Shown here: in pieces, positions 45,989 through 54,555 of the stretch
Numbering within the stretch: position 1 is the stretch's first letter
How the letters are laid out: every line of letters begins with the position of its first letter
Notes under the pieces: generated by a model
Seen by the model: only the letters and a program-made list of their open reading frames with translations
What the model was told of the DNA's origin: nothing
Database searches by the model: none
Source: Anderseniella sp963700895
Lineage (GTDB): Bacteria > Pseudomonadota > Alphaproteobacteria > Rhizobiales > Aestuariivirgaceae
Assembly: GCA_963700895.1 (NCBI GenBank)
Contig: CAVOZI010000004.1
Span: forward strand, 1 to 64,000
Direction of reading: 5' to 3'
Length of the DNA stretch: 64,000 nucleotides
Position numbers and translations under genes: made by a program

Positions 45989-47253
45989 CACGCAAGCTGC
46001 TCGATGATTGCTTTCTGCACGACAAGGACCGGTTGCGCCACGACGATGCAGTGGCGCTGATCCTGGAGCGGTTGTCGCCGGTCGCCGGCATCGGGACAGT
46101 TGCGCTTGAGCATGCACATGGACGGATACTGGCTGAGACCATAACCTCGCCGCGCAACATTCCGGCTTTCAACAATGCCGCCGTCGATGGCTATGCGTTT
46201 GCCGGCGGCGATCTTGCGGCGGATGCCGATACAAGACTTGCTGTGGTGATGCGGGTTGCGGCAGGCCATGCGCCGCAAGGTTCGCTCGAGCGAGGGCAGG
46301 CGGCGCGAATCTTCACAGGTGCTGTCATGCCTGAAGGCGCCGACACCTGCGTGATGCAGGAGGACACCACGCTGGATGGCGATGCGGTCATCATACCGAA
46401 GGGTCTGAAACCCGGCGCCAATACCCGCAAGGCGGGCGAGGACGTGAAGGCGGGCGAAGCAATGCTGGAGCCTGGCGAGCGGCTGAGGCCGCAGGACATT
46501 GCCGCCGTTGCCTCGACCGGCACCAATACGGTTCAGGTTTTCGAGCCGCTGAAAGTGGCGCTGATATCGACCGGCGACGAGATCGTCCGGCCCGGCAACC
46601 TGCTGGGCGACGGCCAGGTCTATGACAGCAATCATCACCTGCTGCGGGGCCTGCTGCAGACGGTGCGTGCCGAGGCAAGGGATTATGGCGTCATCGCCGA
46701 CCGGCGCAGTGACGTCGAGACGGCTGTCGCAAAGGCGGCCGGCGAGTGCAACGTGATCCTGACCACCGGGGGGGCGAGCCGGGGCGAGGCGGACTTCATC
46801 GTCGAGACCATCCAGACGCTGGGCTCGCTGCATGCCTGGCAGCTGGCTGTCAAACCGGGCCGGCCCCTGGCAATAGGGCAGGTGGGCGACTGCGTGTTCT
46901 TCGGCCTGCCGGGCAACCCGGTGGCGGCTTTCGTGACCTTCCTGCTTTATGCGCAGCCGATGTTTGCGCGGCTGCAAGGCGCAAAGTGGCAGCAACCGCA
47001 GCGCTACCCGCTGCCTGCCGGGTTTGCCATCCCGAAGAAAAAGACAGACCGGCGCGAGTTCTGGCGGGGCTGGATAGAAAATACGGCGTCGGGCCCATGC
47101 TTGCGGAAGTTCGACCGCGACGGATCGGGACTGATCTCGGGCCTCAGGCAGGCAACCGGGCTGATCGAGGTGCCGGAACAGGCCTCTTCAGTTGCTGAAG
47201 GCGATCTGCTGGGTTTCATCCCGTTTGGCGAGTTCGGCATCGCCACCGCCTGA
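45985..47253 (+). CDS. moeA: Molybdopterin molybdenumtransferase
   Basis: 422 residues. Inserts molybdate (or tungstate) into adenylylated molybdopterin. PAFNNAAVDGYAFAG, AARIFTGAVMPEGADTCVMQED, STGDEIVRPG, TTGGASRGEADF and FGLPGNPVAAFVTF cover the four MoeA domains; length is normal. Last gene of the MOSC-fdhD-mobA-mobB-moeA run. The early pterin genes (moaA-E) are not in the window. Confidence 0.96.
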   Translation: MTRKLLDDCFLHDKDRLRHDDAVALILERLSPVAGIGTVALEHAHGRILAETITSPRNIPAFNNAAVDGYAFAGGDLAADADTRLAVVMRVAAGHAPQGSLERGQAARIFTGAVMPEGADTCVMQEDTTLDGDAVIIPKGLKPGANTRKAGEDVKAGEAMLEPGERLRPQDIAAVASTGTNTVQVFEPLKVALISTGDEIVRPGNLLGDGQVYDSNHHLLRGLLQTVRAEARDYGVIADRRSDVETAVAKAAGECNVILTTGGASRGEADFIVETIQTLGSLHAWQLAVKPGRPLAIGQVGDCVFFGLPGNPVAAFVTFLLYAQPMFARLQGAKWQQPQRYPLPAGFAIPKKKTDRREFWRGWIENTASGPCLRKFDRDGSGLISGLRQATGLIEVPEQASSVAEGDLLGFIPFGEFGIATA

Positions 47254-47358
47254 CATGTCGCAATTCTGATGCGCCAAGTCGTTTGACTTCACACGTGTTG
47301 AACCCAATTCACTATGGTGCTGGTCAGTACCTTGCTGTCGAGCCCGGAGGATTGGGTC

Positions 47359-49875
47359 ATGAAATCGCATGCGCGTGTTGTCGTCATTGGTGGCGGTGTG
47401 GTCGGCGTCGGAACGCTGTATGCACTGACGAAGAAGGGCTGGACCGATGTCGTCCTGCTGGAGCGCAACGAGCTGACTTCGGGCTCCACCTGGCATGCGG
47501 CGGGCCTGCTGCCGCTGTTCAACATGTCCTACTCGGTCGGCAAGGTGCACCAGTACTCGCTGGACCTTTATTCGAAGCTCGAGGAAGAAACCGGCCAGCA
47601 TGTCGGTCTGCGGCAGGTGTCGAACATCCGCCTTGCCCAGACGAAGGACCGCTGGGACGAGTTCATGTACTATGCCGGCATTGCCGAGACCATTGGCGTG
47701 CAGGTCAATCTGCTGACGCCGAAGCAGGTCAAGGAAATCTGGCCGTTGTGCAACACTGAAGGGCTTATCGGCGCCATTCAGCACCCCAATGACGGCTATG
47801 TTCAGCCGGCCGACCTGACGCAAGCCATGGCCAAGGGTGCGCGCGACAAGGGTGCGCAGATCTACCGCCAGACCCGCGTCATCGCCATCGAGCAGAAGGC
47901 CAACGACGAGTGGCTGGTGAAGACCGACAAGGGCGACATCACATGCGAACATCTCGTCACGGCGACCGGCAACTTCGTGCGCCAGACCGGCGAGATGCTG
48001 GGCCTCGACATACCCGTCATCCCGGTGGAGCACCAGTACATCGTCACCGAGGCACATCCGGAGATCCAGCAGCGCCACAAGGACGGCCTGCCGGAAATGG
48101 GCGTGCTGCGCGACGCCAACTCGGCCTGGTACATGCGCGAGGAAGCCGGTGGCCTGATCCTTGGCCCCTACGAGCCCGGCGCACCGGTGTGCTATGTCGA
48201 TGGACCGGATGAAGATGCCGAGTACGAACTGTTCCAGGAAGACCTGGAGCGCATTGCTCCGCACATCGAAAGCGCCTTTCACCGTGTGCCCGCGTTCGGT
48301 GAAGTGGGCATCAAGAAGGTCTACAACGGCGCCATCTGCTATACGCCGGACGGATCTCCGATCATCGGTCCGGCCTGGGGCAAGCGCAACCTGTGGCTCA
48401 ATGAAGGCCACTCGTTCGGTGTGACGGCAGCAGGCGGCGCCGGCTGGCAGCTGGCCGAGTGGATCGTCGAGGGCGAAAGCTCCATCGACATGCTGGGCGT
48501 CGATCCGCGCCGGTTCGGGCCTTATGCCTCGCGCGGCTACCTCAAGGTGAAGAACGAGGAAGCCTATCGCAACGTGTTCACGCCGCATTATCCGGACGAG
48601 GAACGCTGGGATGCACGCCCGCTCAAGACGTCGCCCTGCTATGACCGGATGAAGGCGCTGGGCGCGGTGTTCGGCTCGGTCTACGGCTGGGAGCGGCCCA
48701 ACTGGTTTGCCCCATCCGCCGACTATGGCTGGGACCCGGAAGAGATTGAACGTCCCGACATCATCACCAGGGAAAACTTCCCGCAGCCCAAGCCGGGCGA
48801 GAAGGTCAAGGAGCTGTGGTCGTTCCGCCGGTCGAACTATTTCGAACACGTCGGCAACGAGGTGAAGAACGTGACCGAGAACTGCGGTGTGCTCGACATG
48901 ACTGCCTTCGCCAAGTACGAGGTGATAGGGCCGAAGGCGGCCGAATGGCTCAACTCGATCCTCGCCAACCGGGTGCCGAAGGGCATCGGCCGTGTCGGCC
49001 TGTGCCACCTGCTGACCAAGAACGGTGGCGTGCGCTCGGAGTTCACCGTTTACAAACGCGCTGAGAACGACTTCTATCTCGTTGGCCCCGGTGCGTGGGA
49101 ACGGCATGACTGGGATTACCTAACCAAGCTTAAGCCTGAAAGCGGCGTCACCCTGAACAAGATCACCACCCAGATGGGCGTACTGGTGCTGGCAGGTCCG
49201 AAGTCGCGTGACGTGCTGCAGAAGCTCACCGACACCGACCTGTCGAACGACAACTTCAAGTGGCTGACGGGCAAGTTCATCAATGTCGGCATCGCCCAGG
49301 CGCACGCGCTGCGGGTCAACTTCGTCGGCGAACTGGGCTGGGAACTGCATCACCCGATCGAGATGCAGAACATCATCTTCGACATGCTGATGGAGGCGGG
49401 CAAGGACTTCGGCATCAAGCCGTTCGGCATCCGCGCCATTGGCACCATGGCGGTGGAAAAGTCCTACCGGTTGATCGGGCGCGAACTGTCGGTGGAATAC
49501 TCGGCCTACGAATCTGGCCTCGACCGGTTCGTGCACCCGAACAAGGGCGACTTCATTGGCCGTGACGAACTGGTCAAGCGCCATGCGGCCGGTGACAACT
49601 GGACCTTCGTGACCATGGAAGTGCATGGCATCAAGGACTGCGATGCGCGCGGTTCGGAAGCCATCTACGCTGCCGACGGCAAGACGCTGGTGGGCCGCGT
49701 GACCACCGGTTCATACGGGTGGCGCGTCGGCAAGTCGCTGGCGCTGGCCATGGTCAAGCCGGACCAGGCGGCAGAAGGCAGCAAGCTGAAGGTGAAGATC
49801 CTCGGCGAACTGTTCGAGGCCACGATCATTCCGGAAAGCCCGTTCGACGCGGACAACGAGCGGCTCAGGGCCTGA
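47359..49875 (+). CDS. Dimethylglycine/sarcosine dehydrogenase-like FAD enzyme with folate (GcvT) domain
   Basis: 838 residues from ATG 47359, preceded by GGAGG. Residues 1 to about 390 are a DAO-type flavin domain: VVVIGGGVVGVGTL binds FAD, and SGSTWHAAGL has His46 at the position that covalently holds FAD in dimethylglycine dehydrogenase. Residues about 430-725 are a GcvT aminomethyltransferase-like domain, then the GcvT C-terminal barrel. Such enzymes oxidise an N-methyl group and transfer it to tetrahydrofolate as methylene-THF. The exact substrate (dimethylglycine, sarcosine or another N-methyl amine) cannot be decided. A terminator follows. Confidence 0.88.
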   Translation: MKSHARVVVIGGGVVGVGTLYALTKKGWTDVVLLERNELTSGSTWHAAGLLPLFNMSYSVGKVHQYSLDLYSKLEEETGQHVGLRQVSNIRLAQTKDRWDEFMYYAGIAETIGVQVNLLTPKQVKEIWPLCNTEGLIGAIQHPNDGYVQPADLTQAMAKGARDKGAQIYRQTRVIAIEQKANDEWLVKTDKGDITCEHLVTATGNFVRQTGEMLGLDIPVIPVEHQYIVTEAHPEIQQRHKDGLPEMGVLRDANSAWYMREEAGGLILGPYEPGAPVCYVDGPDEDAEYELFQEDLERIAPHIESAFHRVPAFGEVGIKKVYNGAICYTPDGSPIIGPAWGKRNLWLNEGHSFGVTAAGGAGWQLAEWIVEGESSIDMLGVDPRRFGPYASRGYLKVKNEEAYRNVFTPHYPDEERWDARPLKTSPCYDRMKALGAVFGSVYGWERPNWFAPSADYGWDPEEIERPDIITRENFPQPKPGEKVKELWSFRRSNYFEHVGNEVKNVTENCGVLDMTAFAKYEVIGPKAAEWLNSILANRVPKGIGRVGLCHLLTKNGGVRSEFTVYKRAENDFYLVGPGAWERHDWDYLTKLKPESGVTLNKITTQMGVLVLAGPKSRDVLQKLTDTDLSNDNFKWLTGKFINVGIAQAHALRVNFVGELGWELHHPIEMQNIIFDMLMEAGKDFGIKPFGIRAIGTMAVEKSYRLIGRELSVEYSAYESGLDRFVHPNKGDFIGRDELVKRHAAGDNWTFVTMEVHGIKDCDARGSEAIYAADGKTLVGRVTTGSYGWRVGKSLALAMVKPDQAAEGSKLKVKILGELFEATIIPESPFDADNERLRA

Positions 49876-49907
49876 GCGGAACGGCATCGATACCAGCAAA
49901 AACGCTG

Positions 49908-49940
49908 GGCCGGAGTGCAGATTTTGCATTCCGGCCTTTT
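49908..49940 (+). terminator. Rho-independent terminator after the dimethylglycine-dehydrogenase-like gene
   Basis: GGCCGGAGTGCA pairs with TGCATTCCGGCC (one G-T wobble) over a five-base loop, followed by TTTT. It starts 32 bases after the stop. Confidence 0.88.
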
Positions 49941-49993
49941 GTGTTCTGCACGCATAGTGCGGTCATCGACATATCATCGGCGGCAGGTAGCGC

Positions 49994-50898
49994 TTGGCCC
50001 AGGAGCAGTCTTATTCGACAGGCGTCATGCTTGCGGCCATGGCTACGGTCGGCTGGAGTCTGTCCGGTGTTTTCGTGCGTCATCTGCCCGGGCTGACCGG
50101 CTGGCAGATCAACTGCTGGCGCGGACTGTTCATGGCGCTGGCGCTCGGCGCCTGGCTGGCCTTCCGTTACCGGTCCAGCCTGCCTGAAAGGGGGCGGAAG
50201 TGCCAAAGGTGGCGCTGGTTGCTGCAGCAATGTTTTTCGCGCTCGGTTCCACCTTGTATGTCACGGCGCTCACCATGGCGTCGACGGCGAACGTCGCCTG
50301 CCTCACCGGCACGGCGCCGATTTTCACCGCCATGCTGAGCCGCGCCTTCAACGGCGAGAGTCCGTCGAGAGCGACGTGGATTGCCTCGTTCATGGCGCTT
50401 GGCGGCGTTGCCTTCATCGTGCGCGACGGCATGCAGGCGGGCAATCTCGCCGGCAATCTGGTGGCGCTTGCGTGTGCAGCGTGCTGGGCGTTGCAGGTAA
50501 ACACGCTGCGGCGGTATCGCAATGTCGACATGGTGCCGGCGATGGTGCTGGGCGGCATAGGGGTGTTCCTCGTGACGGGTTTCTGGGGCGGCGGCTTCAG
50601 CGTCACAAGCCGCGAGATGGCGATCCTGGCAGTGATGGGCGTGGTGCAACTGGCCATACCGATCGTGTGGTTTGCCCGCTCAGCGCGATCGGTCCCGGCG
50701 GTTATCGCCAGCCTGATCGTGCTGCTTGATACCGTGCTCAACCCGTTCTGGAGCTATCTGACGGCGGGCGAGAAGGCCGCGCCGCAGGACTTTATCGGCG
50801 GAGCGGTGATCGTGGCTGCCGTGATCATATCAGTGTTGCTGGGCCAGCGCTCGGCAGCGGTCAACGCGCAGGCGCGGGCGAAACACGGGGTTGTCTGA
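49994..50898 (+). pseudogene. EamA-family (DMT) transporter gene interrupted by a frameshift
   Basis: From a TTG at 49994 the first frame encodes the start of an EamA protein (MLAAMATVGWSLSGVFVRHLPG, WRGLFMALALGAWLAFRYRSSLPERG), then turns into Arg/Trp-rich nonsense up to a stop at 50336-50338. From about 50195 a second frame continues the transporter (PKVALVAAAMFFALGSTLYVTA) to 50898. The switch lies at a run of five G (50190-50194); one extra G there would restore a single protein of about 301 residues. This is a true mutation, a sequencing or assembly slip, or, less likely, translational slippage. The second part could start alone at GTG 50200, but would lack two membrane helices. Confidence 0.8.
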
Positions 50899-50907
50899 CG
50901 ACCAATG

Positions 50908-50940
50908 AAAAGGGCGTGGAAGCGGTTTGCTTCCACGCCC
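50908..50940 (-). terminator. Rho-independent terminator of fhs
   Basis: On the minus strand GGGCGTGGAAGC pairs perfectly with GCTTCCACGCCC over a five-base loop and is followed by TTTT. It lies 27 bases past the fhs stop, and also 10 bases after the convergent EamA gene. Confidence 0.92.
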
Positions 50941-50967
50941 GGATAGTGCCGGTTGTCAGGGAAAGTT

Positions 50968-52647
50968 CTAGAACAGACCTTCGATCTGGCCCTGCTCATT
51001 CAGGCAGATGGTTTCCGCTGCAGGCTTCTTGGGCAGACCCGGCATGGTCATGATCTCGCCGCAGATGACGACCACGAAGCCGGCGCCGGCCGACAGGCGG
51101 ACTTCACGCACCGGGATTGTGAACCCGGTTGGCGCGCCACGCTTGTTGGGGTCGGTGGTGAAGGAGTACTGGGTCTTTGCCATGCAAACGGGCAGGTTGC
51201 CGTAACCGTCTTCTTCCCACTGCTTCAGCTGTTCCTTGATCTTGCCGTCGGCCACCACCGCGTCGGCGCGGTAGATGGACTTGCAGATCTTTTCCACCTT
51301 CTCGAACAGGCCAAGGCTGTCTTCGTACAGCGGCTTGTACGCAGCCTTGCCGCTCTCGACGACCTTCACCACTTCATTGGCCAGGTCCTTGATGCCTTCG
51401 GAGCCCTTTGCCCAGTGCTTGCACAGCACGGCAGTGGCACCCTGTGAAGCGCAGAAGTCCTTGACCGCCTGGATTTCGGCGTCGGTATCGGTGATGAAGT
51501 GGTTGATGGCGACAACCGCCGGCACACCGTAGTTCTTCATGTTCTCGATGTGACGGCCGAGATTGGCGCAGCCATCGGCGACCGCCTTTACGTTCTCTGC
51601 ACCGAGGTCGGCACGGGCTACCCCTCCGCCCATCTTCAACGCGCGCACGGTGGCAACGATGACGACGGCCTTGGGCGACAGGCCGGCCTTGCGGCACTTG
51701 ATGTTCATGAACTTCTCGGCGCCGAGGTCAGCCCCGAAGCCTGCTTCCGTCACCACGTAGTCGGCAAGCTTCAGCGCGGTGGTGGTGGCAACGACCGAGT
51801 TGCAGCCGTGTGCGATGTTGGCGAAAGGGCCGCCGTGCACGAAGGCCGGGTTGTTTTCCAGCGTCTGCACGAGGTTCGGCTGGATGGCGTCCTTGAGCAG
51901 CACCGACATGGCGCCGGCGGCCTTGATGTCGGAACAGTAGACCGGCGTCTTGTCGCGGCGGTAAGCCACGATCATCTTGCCGAGACGTTCCTCAAGGTCA
52001 GCCAGATCCTTCGCCAGGCACAGGATGGCCATCACTTCGGAGGCCACGGTGATGTCGAAGCCGGCCTCACGCGGGAAGCCGTTGGCGACGCCGCCCAGCG
52101 AGCAGGTGATCTGGCGCAGCGCGCGGTCATTCATGTCGAGCACCCGGCGCCAGGCGACCCGGCGCACATCGATGTCGAGCTCGTTGCCCCAGTAGATGTG
52201 GTTGTCGATCATGGCCGACAGCAGGTTGTGGGCCGAGGTGATGGCGTGGAAGTCACCGGTGAAGTGGAGGTTCATGTCCTCCATGGGCACGATCTGGGCC
52301 ATGCCGCCGCCAGCCGCGCCGCCCTTCATGCCGAAGTTCGGCCCGAGCGAGGCTTCGCGGATGCAGATGATGGCCTTCTTGCCGATGGCGTTCAGGCCAT
52401 CGCCGAGTCCGACGGTTGTGGTGGTTTTGCCTTCGCCGGCCGGGGTCGGGTTGATCGCCGTCACCAGGATCAGGTTGCCGTCCTTGTTGCCCTGCACCGA
52501 CTTGATGAAGTCGGCTGAAATTTTCGCCTTGGTATGACCATAAGGAATGAGATCAGCTTCCTTGATGCCAACCTTGGCGGCAATCTCCTTGATCGGCTTC
52601 ATGTCCGCTTCGCGAGCGATTTCGATATCTGATTTCACTTTTGCCAT
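50968..52647 (-). CDS. fhs: Formate--tetrahydrofolate ligase
   Basis: 559 residues from ATG 52647, preceded by GGAGG. Interconverts formate, THF and ATP with 10-formyl-THF. Nucleotide loop TPAGEGKTTTTVGLGDGL, then GGAAGGGMAQIVPMEDMNLHFTGDFHAI, and ENNPAFVHGGPFANIAHG are all conserved; the length is typical. It is flanked by the folate-dependent demethylase upstream of its 3' end and by formate dehydrogenase 10 kb away, so it may run in either direction. A 219-base spacer separates it from the divergent gamma-glutamyltransferase-like gene. Confidence 0.97.
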   Translation of the reverse strand: MAKVKSDIEIAREADMKPIKEIAAKVGIKEADLIPYGHTKAKISADFIKSVQGNKDGNLILVTAINPTPAGEGKTTTTVGLGDGLNAIGKKAIICIREASLGPNFGMKGGAAGGGMAQIVPMEDMNLHFTGDFHAITSAHNLLSAMIDNHIYWGNELDIDVRRVAWRRVLDMNDRALRQITCSLGGVANGFPREAGFDITVASEVMAILCLAKDLADLEERLGKMIVAYRRDKTPVYCSDIKAAGAMSVLLKDAIQPNLVQTLENNPAFVHGGPFANIAHGCNSVVATTTALKLADYVVTEAGFGADLGAEKFMNIKCRKAGLSPKAVVIVATVRALKMGGGVARADLGAENVKAVADGCANLGRHIENMKNYGVPAVVAINHFITDTDAEIQAVKDFCASQGATAVLCKHWAKGSEGIKDLANEVVKVVESGKAAYKPLYEDSLGLFEKVEKICKSIYRADAVVADGKIKEQLKQWEEDGYGNLPVCMAKTQYSFTTDPNKRGAPTGFTIPVREVRLSAGAGFVVVICGEIMTMPGLPKKPAAETICLNEQGQIEGLF

Positions 52648-52866
52648 ATTGCGATCCTCCACGACTCTGGCGAGCTTGTCTTGAGTTTCATTCTATACCG
52701 CGATTTTTGCGGGATATTTGTGCCGATTACGACGGTTCTTGTCCTTTTCCGAAGCGTGAAACCCTGATAAATGGCCTTGACCTTGTCAGGGAGAAGCATA
52801 GCTTGGGGTCCTTCTGATACGCCCAAAAGCCCCACCTTGCCAATAGATGATGAAAAGGCAGCAGCC

Positions 52867-54453
52867 ATGAGAAATTTTCATTTGCCCGGCCGTTCCGCCG
52901 TATATGCGGGTAGCGCCTGCGCCGCCACTTCCTCACCGGCTGCGACCATGGCCGCGCTGGATATCCTGCGGGCTGGAGGCTCGGCGGCCGACGCTGCGGT
53001 TGCCGCATCTGCGGTGTTGTGCATCACCGAGCCGCCGATGACCGGCATCGGCGGAGACTGTTTTGCGTTGATCGGGCAGGCGGATGGTTCCGTAACCGGG
53101 CTGAATGCGTCGGGCCGTGCCAGCCGTCATGCGACGGCCGAGTGGCTGAAGTCGTCGGGTCTTGCTGAGATCGCCACCGACAGCATCCATGCGATTACCG
53201 TGCCGGGGGCAGTGGATGGCTGGGCCGCATTGCTTCACAAGCACGGCAAGCTCACGCTCGGCGAAGTGTTGCAGCCGGCCATCAGGCTGGCCAGGGATGG
53301 TTGCCCGACGGGACCACGTACGGCGCGCGACTGGGCCGGCCTTGCCGATTTCATCGCCCAGGACGAAGGCGGGCGCCTGCATTACCTGCCTGGCGGCAAG
53401 GCGCCGGTGCCGGGCCAGGTCGTGAAGTATCCCGCCCTCGCCCGTACGCTCGAGATCATTGCTGAAAAGGGCCGCGACGGCTTTTATACGGGCGAGGTGG
53501 CCGAAGACATCGTCAGGACGCTCAAGGCCAAGGGCAGCCTGATCGACATGGAAGACCTGGCGGCGACCAGGTCGAGTTGGGTGACGCCAATCTCGACCAC
53601 CTTCCGTGGCCGCGAGATTCTCGAGATTCCGCCGAACGGCACCGGGTTGACGGCACTGGTGGCTCTCAACATCCTGGAGCGCTTCGAACTCGAGAAGTAC
53701 GCACCGGAGAGCGTCGAGCGCCGCCACCTGGAGATCGAGGCAATCCGGCTGGCATGGGTGATCCGCAACCGCCACATTGCCGACCAGGATGCCGTGCCGG
53801 TACCGGTCGAGCAATTGCTGTCGGCTGCCATGGCCGACAAGCTGGCCGCCCAAATTTCGATGGACAAGGCCATCCCTGAGCCTGAGCAGGTCGTGCCGAT
53901 GCCGGGTTCCGACACGGTCTACCTGACCGTGGTCGACGAAAACCGCATGGCGGTATCGTTCATCAACTCGATCTATCACGGCTTCGGGTCAGGCGTGGTG
54001 ACGCCGGAAACCGGCATCATTTTCCAGAACCGCGGCGCAGGCTTCGTCGCCGAGCCGGGACACCCCAATTGCATCGGTCCGTCTAAGCGGCCGCTGCATA
54101 CGATCATCCCGGCAATGGTGCGCGAGAACGGCAAGGTGATCCAGTCATTCGGCGTGATGGGCGGAGCGTATCAGCCGATGGGCCACGTGGCTGTCATGGT
54201 CAACCGGTTTGTCTATGCCATGGACCCGCAGGAGGCACTCGACTTTGCCCGCGCCTTCCATGAGGACGGCGTGTTGCAGGTGGAGCAGGGTGTGCCGGAG
54301 GCGGTGGTGGAGGGTCTTCGCAAGCTGGGCCACAAGGTCGAGCGGCACGAGGATCCATATGGAGGCGGCCAGATCATTGCCATCGATCCGGATACCGGCG
54401 TGTTGTGCGGTGGATCGGAACCGAGAAAGGACGGTCTGGCGCTGGGTTACTGA
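52867..54453 (+). CDS. Gamma-glutamyltransferase-family protein
   Basis: 528 residues from ATG 52867, preceded by AAAAGG. Ntn-hydrolase of the gamma-glutamyltranspeptidase family: AALDILRAGGSAADAAVAASAVLCITEP near the start, TGIGGDCF, and the self-cleavage Thr350 in GSDTVYLTVVDENRMAVSFINS, which would become the N-terminal nucleophile of the small subunit. GFGSGVV follows. There is no signal peptide, so it seems cytoplasmic, unlike classical Ggt; glutathione, cephalosporin acylase-like or oxamate (HpxW-like) activities are alternatives. Confidence 0.88.
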   Translation: MRNFHLPGRSAVYAGSACAATSSPAATMAALDILRAGGSAADAAVAASAVLCITEPPMTGIGGDCFALIGQADGSVTGLNASGRASRHATAEWLKSSGLAEIATDSIHAITVPGAVDGWAALLHKHGKLTLGEVLQPAIRLARDGCPTGPRTARDWAGLADFIAQDEGGRLHYLPGGKAPVPGQVVKYPALARTLEIIAEKGRDGFYTGEVAEDIVRTLKAKGSLIDMEDLAATRSSWVTPISTTFRGREILEIPPNGTGLTALVALNILERFELEKYAPESVERRHLEIEAIRLAWVIRNRHIADQDAVPVPVEQLLSAAMADKLAAQISMDKAIPEPEQVVPMPGSDTVYLTVVDENRMAVSFINSIYHGFGSGVVTPETGIIFQNRGAGFVAEPGHPNCIGPSKRPLHTIIPAMVRENGKVIQSFGVMGGAYQPMGHVAVMVNRFVYAMDPQEALDFARAFHEDGVLQVEQGVPEAVVEGLRKLGHKVERHEDPYGGGQIIAIDPDTGVLCGGSEPRKDGLALGY

Positions 54454-54555
54454 ACCGACGTGCACCGCCGCTGGTTCGCCTTTCATTAAACATTACCTCC
54501 TAGAGTTGCGCCGAGTTCAAGTGAGTTCCAGCGTAACCATGGAGTAGTGTTCGCA

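Noticed and set aside
47188..49107. A 639-codon minus-strand open frame opposite the dimethylglycine-dehydrogenase-like gene
   Set aside because: The plus strand encodes a complete recognised enzyme; the antisense product has random composition.
52648..52866. Possible folate, ZTP or glycine riboswitch before fhs, with CCCTGA/TCAGGG arms at 52772-52792
   Set aside because: None of the conserved core sequences of these riboswitch classes could be found on either strand; the arms alone are too short to support a call.
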